Part shown: positions 10,101 to 18,408 of the stretch, in pieces | How positions within the stretch are numbered: position 1 is the first letter of the stretch | Layout: every line of letters starts with the position of its first letter | DNA from: Excoecaria cochinchinensis | Taxonomy: Eukaryota; Streptophyta; Magnoliopsida; Malpighiales; Euphorbiaceae | Assembly: GCA_947683425.1 (NCBI GenBank) | Contig: CANTUQ010000017.1 | Location: forward strand, 124,001-188,000 | Direction: 5' to 3' | Length of the DNA: 64,000 nt | Notes under the pieces: model-generated | Told to the model about the DNA's origin: nothing | The model's database searches: none | The model's input: the letters and a program-made list of their open reading frames with translations, nothing else | Position numbers and translations under genes: made by a program

Positions 10101-11041
10101 AACAATGTCAGTTGTGCCAACAGTACGCAGACCTGAGACACCTGCCGGTATCAGAACTACATAACCTGACATCACCTTGGCCGTTTGCTGCTTGGGGGAT
10201 AGATATCATTGGAGAGATTCGCCCTACGGCGTCCAATGGGCACAGATACATCATAGTCGCGATCGACTATTTCACCAAATGGGTCGAGGCAGAATCCTTC
10301 AAGAAAATTGACGCAAGGGACATGGCCAAGTTCATAGAGAGGAATTTGATCTGCAGATATGGCCTCCCTCATCACATAGTGTCTGATAATGGGGTGCAGT
10401 TCATGGGAGAAACCAGAAAACTTCTCGAGAAATATGGTGTTGAGCATCATAAATCCTCTCCCTACCGACCGCAAGCGAATGGAGCAGTAGAAGCCGCCAA
10501 TAAGAATGTGAAGAAGATCCTGTCCAAGATGGTCCAAACCTACAAGGACTGGGCTGAAAAGTTACCCTTTGCCCTCTGGGGATACAGAACGACTGTAAGA
10601 TCATCTACAGGCGCTATACCATTTTTCCTGGTATACGGAACAGAAGCAGTATTGCCAGTAGAGATAGAACTTAAATCACTAAGGGTGGCCATGGAGGCCC
10701 AAATCCCGGAAGCCGAATGGGCGCAGCAGAGGTTGCAGCACTTGAACTTACTGGATGAGAGTAGGCTGAAAGCTTATTATCATAATCAGATATACCAGAA
10801 GAGATTGGCGAGAACTTTCAGAAAGAAAGTGAGGAAGCATCCGCTAAAAGAAGGGGACTTGGTGTTCAAACAGATGAGGCCAGGGGTACCAGACATCAGG
10901 GGGAAATTCAGACCTACCTGGGAAGGGCCGTATATCCTTAAGAAGCTGCTGTCCAAAGGGGCTGCAATCTTGTCAGATAGCGATGGGGATGAATTCAAAG
11001 AACTGATCAATGTCGACAGACTCAAAAGGTTCCACGGCTAA
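7151..11041 (+). CDS. pol: Pol polyprotein of B without gag core or protease: RT, RNase H, archaeal-like RNase H, integrase
   Basis: An uninterrupted ORF. The frame is open from upstream of 6956. I chose the ATG at 7151 because it is the first in frame after the predicted intron and begins a block (DATRAMIAEEVGRR) shared with the gag start of D. From this start it has 1296 residues. Residues 1-35 resemble the Gag N-terminus, 36-220 are a low-complexity linker, RT lies around 313-490 with D369 and YVDD at 431-434, the first RNase H around 575-690, the second RNase H at 717-840 (D725, E763, D787, D837), and the integrase zinc finger at H948, H955, C986 and C989. The DDE residues are D1018, D1079 and E1114, and a WEGPY motif lies near 1257. 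No zinc knuckle and no protease D-S/T-G motif is seen. The protein is intact but would need Gag and protease in trans. Confidence 0.9.
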   Translation: MANSPRGEDATRAMIAEEVGRRFEEFEGRMMNMLTALAQQNAPQNPPPPPVRQNEPEEERVERREYPVRPPPVELRLVASGELRRRPVLRIDDDRDIEDDRLSMASEKGKEKIAELGLKVKDLRISPDVPEGPLLSQKVCEQAATTSTSGVAEEDSSLDCLFIPELFYDVNDNYNIINKINNFTYLCDVSNDFNMHEHDHIPSIFDIDSTGTTPFNLGNSENPREILIASNITPEERKNFERIIRKHEKVFAWTYEDMPGIDRDVAEHAIPTYPDCKPVKQKLRRLRPEWADKVKEEIRQQIEAKFLVEVQYPTWLANVVPVAKKNGKVRVCVDYRDLNKACPKDDFPLPHIDVLIDSAANCAMYSFGDGYVGYNQILNKIADRVKTAFITEWGTYAYRVMPFGLKNAGATYQRMATKILGDLIHKEVEVYVDDMMVKSATREGHFEALEKFFIRIDKYNLRLNPKKCIFGVTSGKLLGHVVSQRGIEIDPDKVKAIREMPVPQKEKDVRSFLGKLQYVSRFIAKLTSICEPIFKLLRKNQPVVWNEDCQRAFDNIREYLLNPPVLRPPQPVKPLILYLAVEDGSVGAMMAQEDEFGVDFTIYYLNKKFLAYEIKYAEVEKICLAVIWASKKLRHYFHSYKVQAVAKQNPLRYLQEAPSLLGKMGRWLLLLQEFDVQYITRKTIKGRAIAEFLAEHPIQGDTPEFTFPDESVGTISVQGWQLHFDGAVNNKGAGVGIILTTPDNEKLPLAKKLRYKATNNEAEYEACTFGLEALAVLGARNVEVFGDSSLVINQIRGEWAVKEERLVPYVQYLKGMCGQFETCTFHFVPRDENRLADALATLVSMWDNPEGVAMKPVLISSSDKPSFETEPVIEAEALDRRPWYFDIMNYLENNKFPEEATEKDQRMIRKLSTQFISLEGVLYKRRSDGIQLRYLNEREARKIMEETHAGVCGAHMNGLTLAKKIMRQGFYWLTIDTDCSKYVKQCQLCQQYADLRHLPVSELHNLTSPWPFAAWGIDIIGEIRPTASNGHRYIIVAIDYFTKWVEAESFKKIDARDMAKFIERNLICRYGLPHHIVSDNGVQFMGETRKLLEKYGVEHHKSSPYRPQANGAVEAANKNVKKILSKMVQTYKDWAEKLPFALWGYRTTVRSSTGAIPFFLVYGTEAVLPVEIELKSLRVAMEAQIPEAEWAQQRLQHLNLLDESRLKAYYHNQIYQKRLARTFRKKVRKHPLKEGDLVFKQMRPGVPDIRGKFRPTWEGPYILKKLLSKGAAILSDSDGDEFKELINVDRLKRFHG

Positions 11042-11430
11042 AGACCAAAATAAAAAGAAGAGAATAAAATGCCCCGCAAGTCGAAAACCGAAAAAAGGTG
11101 GCTATGCTAAAATTGGGCGCCTCGACAGGGTGAAAACCGAAAAAAGGCATCCTGTGCAAAAATTAGAGGCGTGAGAGAAAATGTCCGATCGTGAAAACTC
11201 GAGAGGGCCGATTGGTAACAGGAGTTGATGCTGTTAAAATTTGGTTTCATGTATTGACAGCGCATAAGCAGCTGAGTAAATGCCAAAACTGATCATGTAT
11301 GCTGAAATTGTATGGAAATATACACAAAACTCGTGAAATAAGATGAATATTATTCTTTTCACTTTCGTCATTCTCTAGTTCTGCATTAAACAGAAATGTA
11401 GCACCAAAAGAAATACACATATAGGCTAAG
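11042..11430 (+). other. Conserved noncoding block after the integrase stop
   Basis: Two copies of GAAAACCGAAAAAAGG lie near 11080-11098 and 11130-11147. The block to about 11220 is clearly similar to 43336-43520 of D, although most of pol in D is deleted. No ORF is present. The sequence separates pol from the 3' end of the antisense gene. Confidence 0.5.
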
Positions 11431-12753
11431 CTAAGTCCTGCTGCTGCTCTCGCCGATCAGATGCTTGAGCCCTCGGGTCCTGTTATCAGAGGCTGGACTA
11501 AGGATCCACTTCTTGTACTCGCTAGTCGAAGATGCAGAATGATTGCCAAACCTCGGGATAACGGTCTTCATGGGTAGTCTACCCCACAGCTCATGATACC
11601 GAGAAGCAAACGCGGCCGAGAGATCTCCTCCTCGGAAGGACAGGGGAACCTTCACTATATCCTGGGTCATCCCGAGCTGTCGTGTACATCGAGAGGTGAT
11701 GCAGAAGGTGGACTGACGGAGGCCGCAAAGGGGAACACAACCCGATGGCCCGTCGATGACTGCATGAGATAGCGGGAGCCAGGCGGATGTAAAACTGATA
11801 TCGTCATCTGACAGCTCGCCAAATCTGGTAAAGCCTTCACCAGCAGTGACACACCCATGCAGTCGTCGACGAGGCAAGAAATGGCTCGGTGAGTACTGGT
11901 GAGTAACGCGAGGGGGTGGTTCAGACAGCATCTTCAGTTTTTCCTGTAGCCAGATCTGAGAAAAAAAAAAAAAAGAAAAAAAAAAAGAGCCGCTGGGGTA
12001 AGTAGGGTTTACTTCAGGCAAAAAATAAGGCACAGGGTTGTGTGAAAATCCGAAAGGACGCACCTCCCACTAAGAAAAGCTAGTGTGAAAATCCATGAGG
12101 GACGCACTACCTTTAAAATAATGACGTACCTGGAGTAATAAGGGGCTGCCGGCAAAGGTTGTAGTGGACCCAGAGCTCACAGCGTCCAAGCCCAGGATAG
12201 TTTCAGCCAGGACAAGTGGTAGGGGTGACAGTCCCAGATGAAAGTCGCTCAGGACTCCGAACAGATGAGAGTCACCTGTCAAACCTCCTGGAACAACGGT
12301 AAGGAAGTTCACCATGCAGAATAAGAATGTGATGCTTACCCGGTATGTGGGGATGTTAGTGAACCGATCCAGAGCCTCGATCAGTGGCTCCAAAGAAAAG
12401 GAAGAGCCCAGAGGAATCAGCCAGTTGGCCTCCGAGGAAGATATGCCCAGGGCCAGGGCTGCATCCCGGGTCTGGAATAGGCCACAGCGGGGGACGCAAG
12501 GCAGAGCGCTAGGAGGGAACCGTGCTCCCAGAATGGAAGCTAGCTCTTCAGGCAAAGGGCACAGTTCCTGATAGGTGAATTGGAAAACGTGGAACCGGGG
12601 GTTCCAGAAGTGGGTCGCCGCCAGGAGGAGGTTCTGGTCGACTTTCACCCGGCACAGATATTTCAGCCCAGACAAAGAGGAAAGGGCGCCTTCTCCCCAA
12701 GTGTGTTTGTCATCTAAAATACGGTGCATCCTTTGGGCAAGAGGAGAGGACAT
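11431..12753 (-). CDS. Antisense two-exon accessory gene of B (DUF7745 / plant-mobile-domain-like)
   Basis: Exon 1 is 12753-12130 and exon 2 is 11955-11431. The intron 12129-11956 (174 nt) has donor GTACGT and an acceptor after a run of T (TTTTCTCAG); both junctions fall at codon boundaries, giving 382 residues. The ATG at 12753 is the first after a TATA box (minus-strand TATAAAAT at 12819-12812). The N-terminal half has the pattern FWNPRFHVFQF...L..LPEELASILG, and the second exon has a CVPLCGL...RQLGMTQDI segment. These resemble DUF7745-type proteins encoded by plant transposable elements, possibly related to the plant mobile domain. There is no catalytic motif, membrane segment or signal peptide that I can recognise. 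The gene is intact and divergent from the ORF at 13960. Assignment is by eye; the function is unknown. Confidence 0.68.
11956..12129 (-). other. Intron of the antisense gene of B
   Basis: Donor GTACGT at 12129, acceptor CAG ending at 11956, with a near-pure pyrimidine tract (on the minus strand) over 11960-11990. Phase is 0 on both sides. A clearly related intron-like sequence survives in D at about 44210-44375. Confidence 0.68.
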
Positions 12754-12811
12754 TTTGAGAAAGATGAAGGACTCAAGATGTGGGAAAATGAAGAGACAAA
12801 AATTTTGCAAG

Positions 12812-13062
12812 ATTTTATAGGCAAGCGTCACCGACGGCCTGCCCATCTCTTCACAGGGACGGCCTAACCGCCTTTACACAGGGATGGCCTGCCCGCCTCC
12901 CCACAGAGACGGCCTGACCGTCGGTATAGATCCACCTGGCAGATGCATACGTCAGCATTGCATTCATCACGCGCATTAACTAGCATTTATTGCATGACAG
13001 ACGGCCAGCCCGTCGGTCGCTTGTACAGATGCCCTGCCCGTCGGTCAGGAATTTCTATATAA
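12812..13062. promoter_or_regulatory. Internal bidirectional promoter of B between the two accessory genes
   Basis: A minus-strand TATA box (TATAAAAT, 12819-12812) serves the antisense gene and a plus-strand TATA box (TATATAA, 13056-13062) serves the gene at 13960. Between them lie four 25-bp units starting GA(C/T)GGCCT at 12833, 12858, 12883 and 12908, then two units containing GCCCGTCGGTC near 12999-13046. Motif copies abut both TATA boxes. The same GACGG/CCGTC motif family lies upstream of the LTR TATA box, so LTR and internal promoters probably answer to the same factor. Confidence 0.65.
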
Positions 13063-13959
13063 GGGCGAGTGACAGACGGTTTAAACGTTGCTGTCCCTTT
13101 CTTCTTCCTCTCTCAAACGGTTTCTTAGCGTTTTTTAGCGGTTTTTTAAAGCTTTTCTTCTTATTTTTTCGCGATTTCTTCATATTTTCGCATTCTATAC
13201 TCACCGGGTGCACGGATATTTATATTTTTTCAGTTTCTACACTCCTCGGGATTCTAAGTAAGTAAATAACTACTTTTTTTGAATTTTATTCAATTTATTT
13301 TTACATCTCTTCTTCTTTTAACTTTAAAAATGATTAAGAAGTTTTAGATGCTGTAGGAATTTAGGGAGAATGCTGCCCATTTTTCTATATCATTTTAGTG
13401 CAATTAAATTTGAACTTTTGCATGATCACATAGAAATAGAATTTTTCTATAACTTTGGCGCTTTAGAAGTAGACAATCTGTAGTGCACTATTCTGTATAT
13501 ACTGCTTTTGTGGCCTGAGGCCATTATTTTGTGTTATTGGGGGCACACTCTTGCCGGGGTGCGCCCCATTTACATGTGTGTGTTATTCTTGAGGCCTGAG
13601 GCCTATGTTTTTGCCTTTTCGTGCAGGAGGTTGGGCATATCCCTGCCGGGGTGCTGCCCAAATTTTTATTATTTATTCTAGAATTGAATATTTTTCATGT
13701 ATAATGCATGCCTCGGGACCTAGAAGGCCCATTTCCTTTACTCGTTTCAAATTATTTGTATGCTAATTGCATATTGTTTTTGCCTTGATATGTGCAAAGC
13801 ATGTGGGCAACCTTTGCCCTTTTCATTTATTATCTTTTTTTCTATCTTATTTTTGGGTCGCCGTTACCCCGGTGAGGCCTAAATCGGCTTTCACCTTGAA
13901 AATAAATTTAAGAAAATTTGTTTTGCGATTTTCGATATTTAACCTATTCCTTTTGCAGG
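13063..13959 (+). other. 5' UTR of the sense accessory gene with a 701-nt intron (13258-13958)
   Basis: The predicted first exon (about 13090-13257) contains no ATG. A consensus donor GTAAGTAAAT begins at 13258, and an acceptor TTCCTTTTGCAG ends at 13958, one base before the start codon. After splicing the first ATG of the transcript is 13960. The intron is T-rich, as plant introns are. Confidence 0.6.
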
Positions 13960-15975
13960 ATGCCTCCTAGACGTAGAGCACCGCAGGCCCAGCCTGATCT
14001 TGTGGCTCCGGATTGGATGGATGATGAGTCGGCTCAGAGGTATAGGGCGCTGGCTCAGGTAGAGTTTCGGGCCAGCCGTTTTGTATCTCGCCCATTGCTA
14101 GAGGCCCTAGGATTGGCCCCAGAGTTCGATCTACTTGCCGAGGGTGCTGGGTGGATGGAGTTTCTTGAGCCCTCCTTTCAGACATTTCCAGAGGCTACCC
14201 GCCAGGTCTTGGCCACTCTCCGCTATGCTGGCTTTCAGAGTGCGGATACCGACCCGGGGGTGATCCAGTTTTGGTTTGACGGCGACCATTTTAGTATCAC
14301 CAGGCAGAGGTTTGCTCAGGCCATGGGGCTCCCTAGAGAGGAGGGGGTCGAGATCCCGCGGCGAGCGGTGAGACGCGCCCATTGGGCGGCCATTGCCATA
14401 CCAGGAGTGCTGTACGATCACGATACAGCGAAGAGCACCGTACTGGTGTCTCAGGCACTCCGGTATTTGCACAGAGTGCTTTCCAGTTCGTACCTCGGTC
14501 GAGCTGGTAATCCAGGGTCGCTTAATGCGGCCGAGATCTGGAGCCTCTGGGCTATGGTGGCAGGCCAGCGTCTCAACATTAGCCACGAGATCTTGGCCAA
14601 CTTGACCAGAGTCAGCAGAGGGATGACGCCGGTGGTGATGGTAGGAGGAGTCATCACCCGTTTGCTTTTGAGACTGGGGGTTAACCCCGAGAGGTTGAGA
14701 GGACCCTTGCCGGAGGGGATCCATGTAGACGCCGCAGCGGCAGTGCAGATGGGGATGATCGCCCCGATATCTGGCCAGGCAGAGGCTTACAGGGTATTGA
14801 CCATCCATGAGACCCGGCAGATGTTCAACCTTCCACCCTTGGGGGCAGATCCTGATCAGCCGGAGCATCAGCCTCCTCAGCCTCCACAGCCCGAGCCTCA
14901 GCCAGAGCCTCAGCCACAGCCCCAGCCTCAGCCGGAGCATCAGCCTCCTCAGCCTCCTCAGCTGCAGACGGTGCCTCCGCCACAGCAGCAGGAGCCACCT
15001 AGGACCCCCTCGGACTTCGACTTTGAGATCACGATGGACGACCTCTTTGCTGCTTCACCGGCATCCAGAGCGCCGACTCCAGTCCCATCACCGAGCGCCA
15101 GGGTACAGAGGTCTATCCACGGGCCCTCCGAGAGATACCATCCGTACTCCCGAGGCAACCCAGGGGCATCCACCTCCTCGGCACCACCACCAGAGCCAGC
15201 ACCGCAGCAGCCTGTGCAGCCAGACTTCTCTCAGCTCCTCACCTCCATGTTTACAGCCTTAGAGCGGTGGCAGGATGAGAGGGACAGGGCTATCCACGAG
15301 AGGTTGGATCGCCAGCAGGCTGCCATTCAGGAGCAGTCCCAGTCGGTGGAGCATTTGGCTCGGGAGCAGGCGGGTTATATTGAGTATACGACGCGGGAGC
15401 AGGCTCGAGCCTGGGATATTTTTAGGGATGAGCAGGCTCGGACCTTAGGGGCCTTCAGAGGGGAGCAGTTGAGGCTGATTGAGCAGATTGCTCAGGGGCA
15501 GAGGGAGTTGAGGCAGCAGCTCGCTCATGATCTGGGGACGTCACAGGACCAGGCATCTCAGAGGGTCGATATGACCCTACAGATGATTGAGGAGTCACTT
15601 GACTCTCTGAGATCCCGCGTCCAGGCGATGGAGGGGATACTCCCCCCTCTTTCTCAGACCATGAGGGAGTTTAGGGAGCAGACGGAGCAGAGCCTGGAGC
15701 AGAGGAGAAAGGCCGCCAGCGAGCAGACCATTCAGTTGAGCCAAGCCTTCAAGAAGTTGGGAGACAAGGTTTCTGAGACCTTAGGGTTTATGAGTACCTG
15801 CACCCAGCCCTTTTTGGACGGCTACGCTCAGATCCGTTTCAGGCGGGCCCATGATCACGAGGCAGGATCCTCCACAGCTCCGCCACCACCTCCGGCACGT
15901 CCACCTCCTCCAGGGACCGTGCATATATCGGATGACGAGGATCCCGATGAGCCCTCAGACTACACACCTCTCTGA
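13960..15975 (+). CDS. Athila-ORF1-like accessory protein of B, 671 residues
   Basis: The start ATG directly follows a splice acceptor. Residues 1-290 show the pattern of the ATHILA ORF-1 type proteins of plant retrotransposons: an ARFVSR..LE.LGL-like block, a GW.EFLEPSF..FPE.T..VLATL segment, then IQFWFDGD. ORF1 of G has the same order. A Pro/Gln-rich stretch with short EPQPQP-type repeats spans about 300-350. A long Gln/Glu/Arg-rich coiled coil spans about 420-610, and the tail is Pro-rich then acidic. No hydrophobic segment is seen, so nothing supports an envelope role; a structural or DNA-binding role is as likely. It lies between integrase and LTR, the place of the env-like ORF in Athila. 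Intact. Confidence 0.75.
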   Translation: MPPRRRAPQAQPDLVAPDWMDDESAQRYRALAQVEFRASRFVSRPLLEALGLAPEFDLLAEGAGWMEFLEPSFQTFPEATRQVLATLRYAGFQSADTDPGVIQFWFDGDHFSITRQRFAQAMGLPREEGVEIPRRAVRRAHWAAIAIPGVLYDHDTAKSTVLVSQALRYLHRVLSSSYLGRAGNPGSLNAAEIWSLWAMVAGQRLNISHEILANLTRVSRGMTPVVMVGGVITRLLLRLGVNPERLRGPLPEGIHVDAAAAVQMGMIAPISGQAEAYRVLTIHETRQMFNLPPLGADPDQPEHQPPQPPQPEPQPEPQPQPQPQPEHQPPQPPQLQTVPPPQQQEPPRTPSDFDFEITMDDLFAASPASRAPTPVPSPSARVQRSIHGPSERYHPYSRGNPGASTSSAPPPEPAPQQPVQPDFSQLLTSMFTALERWQDERDRAIHERLDRQQAAIQEQSQSVEHLAREQAGYIEYTTREQARAWDIFRDEQARTLGAFRGEQLRLIEQIAQGQRELRQQLAHDLGTSQDQASQRVDMTLQMIEESLDSLRSRVQAMEGILPPLSQTMREFREQTEQSLEQRRKAASEQTIQLSQAFKKLGDKVSETLGFMSTCTQPFLDGYAQIRFRRAHDHEAGSSTAPPPPPARPPPPGTVHISDDEDPDEPSDYTPL

Positions 15976-16344
15976 TCTTCAGGGAGTTATTTTTGTATCT
16001 TTTGTATATTTATATTTTGTATATGCACTGTACAAAAATGACATTTCTAGTGAAAACTTTTGCTTCATTATTGCATGATCATTCGATTATTAATTGTTTA
16101 GTCACATCACAGAAGGTGTATGTCCTCATATTTACTTATGTGTCGATAAAAATGACAATATAACAAAATAAGACAAAACAAAATGAAATGATGAATGATG
16201 ATAATCAATAACATCTCAATAAAAAAAATGAATAAAAGATGAAACATGGCATAGCAAATAAGGCAAAATCGCGCCATCAATAAACAGGATGAAAGATGAC
16301 CACTCAAGCACGATCTAACAAAATCTTTTATCACACAGGTACAG
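15976..16344 (+). other. 3' flank of the sense accessory gene; no gene seen
   Basis: AT-rich sequence with short direct repeats (TTTTGTAT near 16000-16025). No convincing ORF or structured element up to the tandem array. Confidence 0.4.
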
Positions 16345-18225
16345 AGACAGACCGAAGCTGCAGTTGAAGAAACACTGCACTTCACCAAATCGGGATTGTA
16401 GCCAGAGAGTGCTACATCTCACAGTTCGCGCGACAGCCAGAGAGTGCTACGCACCTTGCAGATCGGATGGGGGTTAGCAAGGGAACTTCAGATCGAAGCT
16501 GTGGTTAGAAAAACACCGCTCTTCACATCGGGATTGTAGCCAGAGAGTGCTGCATCTCACAGTTCGCGCGGCAGCCAGAGAGTGCTACGCACCTTGCAGA
16601 TCGGATGGGGGTTAGCAAGGGAACTTCAGATCGAAGCTGTGGTTAGAAAAACACCGCTCTTCACATCGGGATTGTAGCCAAAGAGTGCTGCGTCTCACAG
16701 TTCGCGCGGCAGCCAGAGAGTGCTACGCACCTTGCAGATCGGATGGGGGTTAGCAAGGGAACTTCAGATCGAAGCTGTGGTTAGAAAAACATCGCTCTTC
16801 ACATCGGGATTGTAGCCAGAGAGCGCTGCATCTCACAGTTCGCGCGGCAGCCAGAGAATGCTACGCACCTTGCAGATCGGAAGGGGGTTAGCAAGGGAAC
16901 TTCAGATCGAAGCTGTGGTTAGAAAAACACCGCTCTTCACATCGGGATTGTAGCCAGAGAGTGCTGCATCTCACAGTTCGCGTGGCAGCCAGAGAGTGCT
17001 ACGCACCTTGCAGATCGGATGGGGGTTAGCAAGGGAACTTCAGATCGAAGCTGTGGTTAGAAAAACACCGCTCTTCACATCGGGATTGTAGCCAGAGAGT
17101 GCTGCATCTCATAGTTCGCGCGGCAGCCAGAGAGTGCTAGGCACCTTGTAGATCGGATGGGGGTTAGCAAGGGAACTTCAGATCGAAGCTGTGGTTAGAA
17201 AAACACCGCTCTTCACATCGGGATTGTAGCCAGAGAGTGTTGCATCTCACAGTTCGCGCGGCAGCCAGAGAGTGCTACGCACCTTGCAGATCGGATGGGG
17301 GTTAGCAAGGGAACTTCAGATCGAAGCTGTGGTTAGAAAAACACAGCTCTTCACATCGGGATTGTAGCCAGAGAGTGCTGCATCTCACAATTCGCGCGAC
17401 AGCCAGAGAGTGCTACGCACCTTGCAGATCGGATGGGGGTTAGCAAGGGAACTTCAGATCGAAGCTGTGGTTAGAAAAACACCGCTCTTCACATCGGGAT
17501 TGTAGCCAGAGAGTGCTGCATCTCACAGTTCGCGCGGCAGCCAGAGAGTGCTACGCACCTTGCAGATCGGATGGGGGTTAGCAAGGGAACTTCAGATCGA
17601 AGCTGTGGTTAGAAAAACACAGCTCTTCACATCGGGATTGTAGCCAGAGAGTGCTGCATCTCACAGTTCGCGCGGCAGCCAGAGAGTGCTATGCACCTTG
17701 CAGATTGGATGGGGGTTAGCAAGGGAACTTCAGATCGAAGATGTGGTTAGAAAAACACCGCTCTTCACATCGGGATTGTAGCCAGAGAGTGCTGCATCTC
17801 ACAGTTCGCGCGGCAGCCAGAGAGTGCTACGCACCTTGCAGATCGGATGGGGGTTAGCAAGGGAACTTCAGATCGAAGCTATGGTTAGAAAAACACCGCT
17901 CTTCACATCGGGATTGTAGCCAGAGAGTGCTGCATCTCACAGTTCGCGCGGCAGCCAGAGAGTGCTACGCACCTTGCAGATCGGATGGGGGTTAGCAAGG
18001 GAACTTCAGATCGAAGCTGTGGTTAGAAAAACACCGCTCTTCACATCGGGATTGTAGCCAGAGAGTGCTGCAACTCACAGTTCGCGCGGTAGCCAGGGAG
18101 TGCTACGCACCTTGCAGATCGAGAGGGGGTTGGCAAGGGAACTTCAGATCGAAGTTGCAGTTAGAGAAACACTGCTCTTCGCTTCGAGTTCGTAGCTGGA
18201 GAATGCTACGTCTCACCAACACCTA
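16345..18225 (+). repeat. 138-bp satellite-like tandem array in the 3' region of B
   Basis: Thirteen full copies start with GGGATTGTAGCC at 16392 and every 138 bp to 18048, flanked by degenerate partial copies at both ends. Copies are about 95-99 % alike by eye. Each unit contains the sub-motif GCCAGAGAGTGCT twice. The array lies between the accessory genes and the polypurine tract and has no coding role. Arrays in this position are known in Ogre and relatives and can seed genomic satellites. Confidence 0.95.
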
Positions 18226-18392
18226 CAAGTCGGGACAAGATCGGTAGGGGTATCTTCGCATCGCCGAACAGACCGAGACAAGGTCTTCCCGGCAAAAGGC
18301 GTGGAAGGTAAGAACCGTCACAGGTACGCCTTCTTTCTTTCTGTCCTTTCTCTGAGTTTTGGCTTATCTAGGCGCTTGTGCACTAGTTTCCC

Positions 18393-18408
18393 CAAAACTG
18401 GGGGCAAC
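18393..18408 (+). other. Polypurine tract of B
   Basis: CAAAACTGGGGGCAAC immediately before the 3' LTR. The equivalent in D is AAAATTGGGGGCAAC. Confidence 0.7.

Noticed and set aside
13960..15975. Envelope protein for the ORF in the env position of B
   Set aside because: No signal peptide, transmembrane segment or cleavage site is visible; the protein is coiled coil and Pro/Gln-rich.
16345..18225. Possible CRISPR-like array
   Set aside because: Units are contiguous 138-bp tandem repeats with no variable spacers, inside a plant retrotransposon.
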